From Crocinitomicaceae bacterium (lineage in GTDB: Bacteria; Bacteroidota; Bacteroidia; Flavobacteriales_D; Crocinitomicaceae), in assembly GCA_016709005.1 (NCBI GenBank), contig JADJEU010000016.1:1-19652 (forward strand): a stretch of 19,652 nucleotides of DNA, in the 5' to 3' direction. Made by a program: the position numbers and the translations under genes. Under the pieces are notes generated by a model. That model was not told the origin of the DNA, did no database searches, and saw nothing but the letters and a program-made list of their open reading frames with translations. Shown here piece by piece: positions 1 to 7,300 of the stretch. Within the stretch, counting starts at the first letter, position 1; each line of letters opens with the position of its first letter.

Positions 1-535
1 AAGTTCCGCTACAAGGCATCCATTGAGCAACTCACTTTTTTGAAGACAATCGGTTCAACAAAAATCAAGTCATGCGCGTTGCAAATTGTGAAGGTTCATT
101 AAGAAAAAGAAAACCTGATTATTACAGGCAGTACAGGAATCGGAAAAAAGTTTTCTTGCATCAGCAGTCGGTCGAAGCGTGTTCGCAAGGATATCAAGTC
201 TTGTATCAACACAGCACTAAACTTTTGCAAAACTGAAAATGGCAAAAGCTGACGGGTCATACCTTAGGAACTTGCTAAAATAGAAAAGCAAGATCTGCTC
301 ATTATTGATGACTTTGGAATCCAGCCTCGACGCACAAAGCCGCGCATCCTTAATGGAAATTATCGAAGACCGCCACGCCAAGGCCTCCACGCTACTGACC
401 TCGCAACTACCAGTAAACAAATGGCACGAAGCAATCGGCGAACAAACTATTGCCGATGCGATTCTTGACAGAATCGTTCACGACGCGCATCGCCTGGAAC
501 TAAAAGGGAGAATCTGTGGGGGAAAAGACAACTAA
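1..535 (+). pseudogene. istB: IstB-like IS21 transposition helper ATPase, frameshifted 3' part
   Basis: IstB is the AAA+ ATPase that helps the IstA transposase select a target. Pieces of it are readable in shifting frames: KFRYKASIEQL at the window start, a Walker A region GSTGIGK near 127-150, Walker B LLIIDDFG at 295-318, and an intact C-terminal block from about 305 (AQSRASLMEIIEDRHAKAS, then TSQLPVNKWHEAIG and ILDRIVHDAHRLELKG) to the stop at 535. A one-base shift separates LLIIDDFGIQP from LDAQSRAS. In the first 300 bases many single-base insertions or losses are needed to keep the reading frame, and the 5' part of the gene is outside the window. The family is clear. Whether the shifts are decay or low-coverage sequencing error at a contig end cannot be decided here, though the second is favoured by the similar pattern at the right end. 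Confidence 0.85.
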
Positions 536-621
536 AAGGAGATCTCGTAAACGAAAGTAAATTAACTAAATTTGATAACCACAAAAAAAAAAAAATGACC
601 AAAAAAGCAACTTAGAAATGA

Positions 622-652
622 GGGGTCAATTTAGAGTGAAAAAGTGGGGTCA
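622..652. repeat. Tandem copies of the IS21 terminal motif GGGGTCA
   Basis: GGGGTCA occurs at 622-628 and again at 646-652, followed or preceded by similar AT-rich spacers (AATTTAGAGTG and GAAAAAGT). Repeated end motifs are the binding sites of the IS21 transposase. The outer copy ends exactly where similarity to the P-type ATPase begins. Confidence 0.65.
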
Positions 653-2014
653 GGTTGAGTGAAATATCGTGTTACCCGCAAGTATAACGTCGTCGTTGAA
701 TATTCCTTTTAATCCATGACCGGAAATTTCTTCAACAGCGGTGACTGAAATTTCTTTGTGCTTATCATTTGCTTCAGCTACAATAGCTTTTGCAATAGGA
801 TGTGTGGAATTAACTTCAATGGCTGCGACTAACGTAACAAAATCATCTTCTTCAAAAATATCTGATTTCACTTTCTGCACTTTAAAAACACCTTTTGTAA
901 GAGTTCCGGTTTTATCCATTACAACGGTATTAACTTTTGTCATCAGGTCTAAATAATTCGATCCTTTGAAAAGAATTCCGTTGCGTGAAGCAGCACCAAT
1001 TCCACCAAAATAGCCAAGCGGAATAGATATTACCAGAGCACACGGACAAGAAATCACAAGAAAAATAAGAGCACGATACAACCATTCTGAAAACACATAC
1101 TCACTAACAAAAAAGTAAGGCAAGGTGGTAAGCAACGTGGCTAACAAAACGACAATAGGCGTATAAATTCTTGCAAACTTACGAATGAATAATTCGGTTT
1201 GCGCTTTTCGTGAAGTTGCGTTTTGTACTAATTCCAAAATGCGACTAATGGAGCTATCAGAAAATAATTTGGACGTTTTTATTTCGATTACTTGTCCGAT
1301 ATTAATCATACCCGCTAACACAGTTTCATTTTTGTATTTCGTATCAGGCTTACTTTCTCCAGTAAGAGCGGCGGTATTAAAACTTCCTTTGTCATTAAGC
1401 AGAATACCATCTAAGGGTATTTTTTCGCCTGACCTTACCTGAATTATTTCTCCTATTTGAACGGTTTCAGGAACAACTGTTTCAACTTTACCATTTCGTA
1501 TAACAGATGCAGCGTTAGGTCGAACATCCAGCAGGGCTTTTATATTTCCCTTTGCTCTTTTAACGGCAGCCGATTGAAATAATTCGCCAACAGCATAGAA
1601 CAGCATTACGGCAACTCCTTCAGGATATTCTCCAATAGCAAACGCACCAATAGTTGCAATACTCATTAAAAAAAACTCTGAAAAAATATCTTTTCTAAGC
1701 ATCGCCTTACCTGCATCGATTATTACAGGAATGCCCACAGGCAAATAAGCTACTGCGTACCAAAGAATTCTTAAATTACCAGTAAACCATTTCTGTTGAA
1801 TGAAATTATCAATGGTAATAGCAGCCATCAAAAGAATAAAACTGATAATAGAAGGCAGATATTCTTTGATGTCCTCCATTGTAATTCTTGAAGACAATCC
1901 TTTAGTCTGCAACTTATGCTCAGCTTCAAGATTTACTTTCTCTTCCAGAGAACAGCAAGTCATTTTGCCTTGCTCATCGTAAGTATGTTTATGATTTGGA
2001 TCTTTATTTATCAT
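650..2014 (-). pseudogene. cadA: CadA/ZntA-like heavy-metal P1B-type ATPase, C-terminally truncated by an IS
   Basis: This inner-membrane pump would export Zn/Cd/Pb/Co from the cytoplasm using ATP. In 454 residues one sees a short Cys/His-containing N-terminus (H8, H10, C20, C21) instead of a full HMA domain, membrane segments near 53-70, 84-100, 114-127, 285-302 and 312-335, the actuator loop TGES at 218-221, the metal-binding CPC at 323-325, the phosphorylation motif DKTGTLT at 367-373 and the HP dipeptide of the nucleotide domain at 405-406. The protein stops after GHGLKG (432-437). The family normally runs another 200 or so residues with the GDGxNDAPAL motif and two more helices, all missing. 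The TGA stop at 650-652 is the first three bases of the IS tip. Without the hinge motif it cannot complete the catalytic cycle. It is the last gene of the operon, 10 bases after the methyltransferase-like gene. Confidence 0.9.
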
Positions 2015-2024
2015 ATCAATTGAA

Positions 2025-2630
2025 TTAAATCCATCGTCTCACATTTGAGCAATACTGAGAATATCCGGATTCATTTGTCCTTTTCAAAAACTCTTCTTCT
2101 AGTCTCACCTGAACTTGAATAACAATATAAATCGCAAGAAGAAGTGCAAACGATAATGCATTCGGTAGCGCAAGGAACAATCCTAAAATACTCACAAGTA
2201 TTCCTAAAAAAATCGGGTTGCGTGAAATGGAGAATAGTCCGTTTGTAATCAGATCTGTTTTATTGGTTTCATCAATTCCTATTCTCCATGAAACACCCAT
2301 GTGAATCTGAGCAATGATAATCCAGAGTAAAGCAAGATGAATAACGACGAATCCCAGAATTGAGACCGCATTATTTTCCAAATAAGAAATAGGGACAAAA
2401 TATAAATATGCTTTTTCAGAAAGGGAAAAAGTAAAAACCATTGTTACCAATAAGAAAGTACATAATTTCATCATAAATCCTGAATAGTCATGCGCCGTGT
2501 CTTTATTTGAAAAAGTGACCGGATTAATTCCAGTTTTCCGATAGGTTCTGACACTTGGAAGGATAAAGGCAATGCCGATAAAGACAATCACGTATATCGG
2601 GTAGTAATATTTGATTATTTGTTCACTCAT
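2025..2630 (-). CDS. Isoprenylcysteine carboxyl methyltransferase-like (ICMT/PEMT family) membrane protein
   Basis: The protein has 201 residues with about five hydrophobic segments (near 9-25, 52-70, 85-110, 140-165 and 155-175). The C-terminal part carries the family's conserved pattern: SRNPIFLG, then RLEEEFL, then a Tyr-rich stretch ending VRRWI. In ICMT and phospholipid methyltransferases this region binds S-adenosylmethionine. Bacterial members have no proven protein substrate, but genes of this family commonly sit beside czc/cad efflux genes, as here, between the His-rich lipoprotein and the P-type ATPase. The role in metal resistance is inferred from position only; lipid or small-molecule methylation is possible. 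It starts with ATG at 2630 after an A/T-rich leader, downstream of a strong hairpin, and lies 10 bases ahead of the ATPase gene, so the two are co-transcribed. Confidence 0.8.
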   Translation of the reverse strand: MSEQIIKYYYPIYVIVFIGIAFILPSVRTYRKTGINPVTFSNKDTAHDYSGFMMKLCTFLLVTMVFTFSLSEKAYLYFVPISYLENNAVSILGFVVIHLALLWIIIAQIHMGVSWRIGIDETNKTDLITNGLFSISRNPIFLGILVSILGLFLALPNALSFALLLAIYIVIQVQVRLEEEFLKRTNESGYSQYCSNVRRWI

Positions 2631-2650
2631 AAAATATTTTTTACCGTAAA

Positions 2651-2701
2651 GAAATTCCGGTTTCTCCTCCTTGTTGTTGATAGTTTCAAAACCGGAATTT
2701 C
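2651..2701 (-). other. Strong intercistronic hairpin with GGAGGAG in the loop
   Basis: A perfect 13-bp inverted repeat, GAAATTCCGGTTT at 2651-2663 and AAACCGGAATTTC at 2689-2701, encloses 25 bases. In the operon mRNA (minus strand) the loop carries AAGGAGGAG, a textbook Shine-Dalgarno sequence, but 34 bases ahead of the next start codon, too far for normal use. There is no U-run after the stem, so it is not a standard intrinsic terminator. It may stabilise or divide the mRNA, or control translation of the methyltransferase-like gene. Confidence 0.6.
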
Positions 2702-2734
2702 ATGGATTACATTTATTTCTTATTATTGGAATAC

Positions 2735-2956
2735 TTAGTGCGCATGTCCATCACCTTCATGGTGTGTTGAATCATGGTTGTGTTCATCCTCCGAGTGGTC
2801 ATGATTTTCACCGTCGTGATGGTCATGACCCGATTCTCCTTCATGATCATGTTCTCCTTCCTGTTGTTCAGTTTCTGCTTGATTAGAATTTCCGCAACTT
2901 GGCATTCCAAAAGTTAGTGCTCCCAAGAGGGTCAAAAAGATGCTTGATTTTTTCAT
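2735..2956 (-). CDS. Small His-rich lipoprotein, probable periplasmic metal binder
   Basis: This 73-residue protein starts with ATG at 2956. A lipoprotein-type signal peptide (hydrophobic 6-18, Cys at 21 in GMPSC) is followed by a polar tail with 13 His in its last 38 residues, arranged as HDH, HDHH and HDH clusters with many Asp/Glu. Such tails bind Zn, Ni, Co or Cu. No enzyme domain is visible. It lies between the CzcB-type adaptor and the methyltransferase-like gene in the same direction, so a role as a metal buffer or donor to the efflux pump is likely (inference). The gene is short, but codon use, signal peptide and operon position make it real. Confidence 0.8.
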   Translation of the reverse strand: MKKSSIFLTLLGALTFGMPSCGNSNQAETEQQEGEHDHEGESGHDHHDGENHDHSEDEHNHDSTHHEGDGHAH

Positions 2957-2994
2957 TTGATTTGATTTTATATGTTTATAGATTAAAAATTCAA

Positions 2995-4317
2995 TTAATG
3001 TGAATGACCTTCACCTTTGTTGTTCATTTTTCCCAAAATAAAAAACGCTCCCTCGATCACTATTTTACTGCCCGCCGGTATATCTTTTAGCAAAGTAATT
3101 TCGCTATAGCCGACATCGGTGGTGCCTTTTTTGACGGGTATTTTTTCAAACACAACCCCACCTTCGCTATGCTCATCAGTAGTCGCCTCATTGTGTTCAT
3201 GTCCATGTTCATCGTGTTCATGTTCTTCGCCTTCTTCTGCATCATCGTGATGCTCTTCTTCGCTGTGTTCATCAGTAACAATAAAAATATAATCCTGTCC
3301 TTCATGACTTACGATAGCATCAGTAGGAACAGCGTCGACAGTCGCATCATCCAGACTGACCAAAGCGGTAATATTCATTCCATCAATTAAACCTTGTTTA
3401 TCACCTTCCACCTTAGCATGAACTGCTATCGTTTTGGTATTTGGCTCAAACGTATTGCTGACAGCATAAACTTCTGCATCATATTCCTGGCCCGGATTAT
3501 TGGTCAGCGTAAAGTGAATCGTTTGCCCAACCTGAAGTTTTGCTAAATCCTTTTCATACACATATAAATCAAGATGAAGCTGGCTGTTATCTACAATATC
3601 CGCAATTGGTTTATTGGCATCGACATAGCTTCCAATGTTTACATGAATATTGCTGATAATCCCGTTGATCGGACTCCTGACACTGATGACAGATTGAAAA
3701 TTATCACTCGTCAGTTTATCAGGATTAACTCCAAGCAATTCAAGCTGTTTTTTAAGACTTGCTTTTTGTGCTTTGAGCGTGTTCAATTCGGTTTCGGATT
3801 CTTGCAGCTTTTTTAGAGACGTGGCATTACCTTCATTGAGTTCTGTTTGTCGCTTGTACTCAATTTCTGCGAATGACAGTTTAGAAGAAATCGTAAGGAA
3901 ATCTTCCTGCATGATAATGAAGTTAGGATTGCTCAGTGTCGCTATGACCTGTCCTTTTTTTACCATATTCCCTTGTTGAATCGGAAGTGTGTTTATCACG
4001 CCCCCATACAAGGAAGTAACACTTGCCTGGTTGTTATTCGGAACACGCAAAAGCCCATTTAGTTTTAAGGAAGATGTAAGTTGTTTTTTCTCAATGCTTC
4101 CATATTTAATTCCGATGGATTCTATTTGCTCATTGGTAAGCGTTGCCGTGTTGCTGTTTTCGTGTTCATCATGACCTTCCTCTTCATGACCTTCTTCTCC
4201 ATGACCATGTTCATCATGACCTTCTGTGCTATTGCCTCCGCAAGATGCCAGGATAATTGATGTGGCAAACACTGCTATGTAAATTAAGTACTTATTCATA
4301 ATTTTATTTTTTTTCAT
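2995..4317 (-). CDS. czcB: CzcB/CusB-type RND efflux periplasmic adaptor with two His-rich segments
   Basis: This membrane fusion protein links the CzcA-type pump to the outer-membrane channel. A lipoprotein signal ends at LASC (Cys26). Residues 33-53 form a His/Glu-rich tail. A barrel-sandwich (lipoyl) half lies near 97-130, the alpha-helical hairpin near 135-195, the second lipoyl half near 210-240 (SVRSPINGIISNIHVNIGS region), the beta-barrel near 245-325, then the membrane-proximal domain, interrupted by a second His-rich insertion at 351-383, and a C-terminal GHSH. The gene follows czcA by 31 bases. Two starts are possible: ATG at 4317, pressed against a hairpin, and ATG at 4299 (MNKYLIY...), which gives a more typical lipoprotein signal and an A-rich leader. 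I favour 4299 but give the longer limit. The His-rich parts suggest Zn/Co/Cd-type metal capture. Confidence 0.9.
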   Translation of the reverse strand: MKKNKIMNKYLIYIAVFATSIILASCGGNSTEGHDEHGHGEEGHEEEGHDEHENSNTATLTNEQIESIGIKYGSIEKKQLTSSLKLNGLLRVPNNNQASVTSLYGGVINTLPIQQGNMVKKGQVIATLSNPNFIIMQEDFLTISSKLSFAEIEYKRQTELNEGNATSLKKLQESETELNTLKAQKASLKKQLELLGVNPDKLTSDNFQSVISVRSPINGIISNIHVNIGSYVDANKPIADIVDNSQLHLDLYVYEKDLAKLQVGQTIHFTLTNNPGQEYDAEVYAVSNTFEPNTKTIAVHAKVEGDKQGLIDGMNITALVSLDDATVDAVPTDAIVSHEGQDYIFIVTDEHSEEEHHDDAEEGEEHEHDEHGHEHNEATTDEHSEGGVVFEKIPVKKGTTDVGYSEITLLKDIPAGSKIVIEGAFFILGKMNNKGEGHSH

Positions 4318-4341
4318 CCACCGAAGCTTCAGCGTAGGCGG
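4318..4341. repeat. REP-like palindromic hairpin between czcA and czcB
   Basis: A 24-base imperfect palindrome fills almost the whole 31-base gap between the two genes. On the minus strand the arms are CCGCCTACGC and GCTTCGGTGG with a TGAA loop; 8 of 10 pairs form, one of them G-U. It directly abuts the upstream ATG of czcB. I recall similar CGCTGAAGC/GCTTCGG palindromes as scattered intergenic repeats in Bacteroidota genomes; there is no second copy in this window. Confidence 0.5.
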
Positions 4342-4348
4342 ATTTGGT

Positions 4349-7300
4349 TTATTGATTGATTAAGAAATTGATGTTGATCACTGCCTGATTAAGTTGATTG
4401 ACGGAGTGCAGATACGCCAATTGAGTGTCTGTTGCAGTTTGCAAAGCTGTTAGATACTCAATGTAGCCAATATCGCCGCTTTTGAAACCGAGCGTCGCCG
4501 AGCTGATCATGGTTTCAATATTGGGTAAGGCAATCGTTTCAAAATAATTATGCTGCGCCAGGTATTGATTGTATTGCTGGAATGCGTTTTGCAACTGAGC
4601 CAGCAAATTCAGTTTTTCATTTTCCGCCTCCATTTGCAAAGCCTGATAGGTATAATCCATTGACTTGACTTCAGCAGAATTACTGAAAAAAGTCAGGGGA
4701 ATAGCTACGCCAATATTAAAACCGGTAAAACGATCAGATGGCCCAAAAAAGACATCCGATCCATTGATGTTTTGTGTTCCAATCAATGACTGGTTAAAAT
4801 ATCCAATCGTAAGATCAGGTAAACTTGAGGCCAGTTCTACTTTTTTGTTTTGCTCTGCAATAATTGCCTCCTGGTACAATACTTTTAGGGAAGGATTATT
4901 AGCAATTAATGCTGTGTCAAGTGTCAACGATAAAGTAATGGGCTGATAGTTTGTCTCTGTTTTTATTACGAATAGTTCGTCAGTATTCATCAACGTTTGC
5001 AGATATACATAAGCCGAGTTTATTTCTCTTTCTGCCTGCTGTAACATCAGAACAATTTGCCCTTTCTTTGTTTCGGCGGTGGTTTTTTCCAGCAAACTTG
5101 TTTCACCAGATTCAAACCGCAATGTGGCAGCAATCACAAAATCGCTATACAAACTATCGAGTGTCTGCAATTTTCGCTTAACATGTTCGAGGTACTGTAA
5201 CTGGTAAAACCAGTATTGCACCTGCGCCCTTACTTCATTTTCCGTTGCTTCTTTACGTAACTGGCTTCCCTGTATTTCTGCTGAATAGAGGTTTGACCGC
5301 GAAGTAAAGTAAGTCGGGAATGGAATAGTTTGTGTTACCTGAAACGCACGATCCTGGTTAATGCTGTTGTATTGTCCGTATTGAAAATTCACATTCGTTT
5401 TTGGTAATTCAAATGTTGATTTCTTTAACGTAGTTGACGATTGAACATTGAGCTGCTGCGATTGAATGGCCAGGTTGTTTTGCATAGCAGTGGCAATTGC
5501 ATCATCCAGACCGATCGTTTTTATGGAGTCGGTTTGTGCATTGGCAGTAGCAAAACAGAACAAAGAAATAATCACGACGGTGACCGATTTCACTTTTCCT
5601 TTTGCACGCGAGCCAGTTGAAAACAACAAGTACAACAAAGGCAGAACAAATAATGTAAGGAAGGTAGCAGTAACCAGTCCACCTATTACTACAGTTGCTA
5701 AAGGTCGCTGAACCTCAGCTCCGGCGCTGTGAGAAAGTGCCATTGGTAAAAATCCTAAAGAAGCTACCATAGCGGTCATCAATACAGGTCGTAGCCTGAT
5801 TTTTGTTCCTTCTTTAATCCGTTCTATTACGTTCGTCATACCTTCTTTTTGTAAATTATTAAATGTTCCGATGAGAACAATTCCATTTAGAACTGCCACA
5901 CCGAAGAGAGCAATAAAACCAACGCCGGCAGAAATACTGAAAGGCATATCCCGCATGAGCAATGCAAATACTCCACCGATCGCCGCCATTGGGATGGCAG
6001 TAAAAATAAGTGTGGCTTGCTTTAGAGATGAGAAGGTAAAGTAGAGCAACAGAAAAATAAGTGCTAACGCAACTGGAACAGCAACCATTAATCGAGCCGA
6101 AGCAGCCCTGAGATTTTCAAATGTGCCACCGTATGTATAATAATAACCTTCAGGTAATTTTACATTTTTGCTGAGTTGCTCTTCTATGTCTTCAACTACA
6201 CTTTCAACATCCCTGTCCTTTACATTAAAACCAATTACGATTCTGCGTTTTCCATCTTCCCTGCTTATCTGCGCCGGTCCCAATTCCATTTTAATTTCAG
6301 CCAACTGTGATAAAGGAATTTGAGTTCCGTTTGCTCCCGGGACATACAAGTGGTCAACGTCTTCAATATTGCTGCGATGCGAACTATCAAGGCGAACGAC
6401 CAAATCAAACCGACGTTCGTTTTCATAAACCTCACCCGCAACTCCACCTGCAAACGCCGTACTTACAACGTGATTAATGTCTTCGATTGAAACACCATTG
6501 GTGGCTATCTGAGAACGGTTGTACTTGATTACAATTTGCGGAAGTCCAGCCACCCGTTCAACTGTTGGCTCTGTTGCTCCTTCAACCGATTGAACGATCT
6601 GTGAAACCTTGTTAGCATAATACAACAGGGTATCCATATCTTCGCCAAATATTTTCACGGCGACATCTTGTCGGATGCCTGTCATCAATTCGTTGAACCG
6701 CATTTGAATGGGTTGGTTTTTTTCAAAAAATACTCCCGGAATTACTTCCAGTTCCTCCATCATTTCGTCTGCCAGCTCATCATAAGTAATATCACGTTTC
6801 CACTCGGATGGTTGCTTCAGAATAATCATCATGTCAGTTGCTTCGGGAGGCATAGGGTCCGTTGGGACTTCTGCTGCACCGGTTTTGCCGACGACCATTT
6901 TCACTTCGTCGAATCCTTTCAGAATTCGTGATGCCTGCATTGACGTTTCAATACTTTGTGATAAAGATGTTCCCTGCGGAAGAATGCAGTGAAATGCAAA
7001 GTCACCCTCCGAGAGCGTTGGAATAAATTCACCACCCATTCGGGAAAAGAAAAAAATGGAAAATCCAAAAATGACAACCGTCAAAGAAATAACAATGTAT
7101 TTTAAGCGAATAGCCCAATTCAGCATTGGGGCATAAAGTTTATGCAACCCGTTCATCATGCGGTCGCTGATGTTCAATTTGGTTTTTTCCTTTTTAGACA
7201 GGAACTGCGCACACATCATAGGAATATATGTAAAGGATAAAATCAACGCTCCGAGAATGGCGAACGAAACCGTTTGCGCCATTGGCCCAAACATTTTACC

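Larger units (their letters stand above)
1..652 (+). mobile_element. IS21-family insertion sequence, right-hand end
   Basis: The 3' end of an IS21-type element enters from the left edge of the window. It holds the istB remnant and about 115 bases of AT-rich non-coding end sequence. The right tip is placed at 652, because the + strand ends GGGGTCA there, the complement of a TGACCCC tip, which agrees with the TG...CA ends of this family (established knowledge). The same GGGGTCA is repeated 24 bases further in, and multiple terminal repeats are usual for IS21. Immediately beyond 652 the sequence becomes the coding strand of a P-type ATPase that lacks its 3' half, so the element either interrupts that gene or marks a deletion. 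The left end, istA and any target duplication lie outside the window. Confidence 0.8.

Noticed and set aside
3087..3390. Open frames on both strands over the His-rich part of czcB
   Set aside because: They are out-of-frame readings of the repetitive His/Glu/Asp codons (Met- and Phe-rich products), not separate genes.
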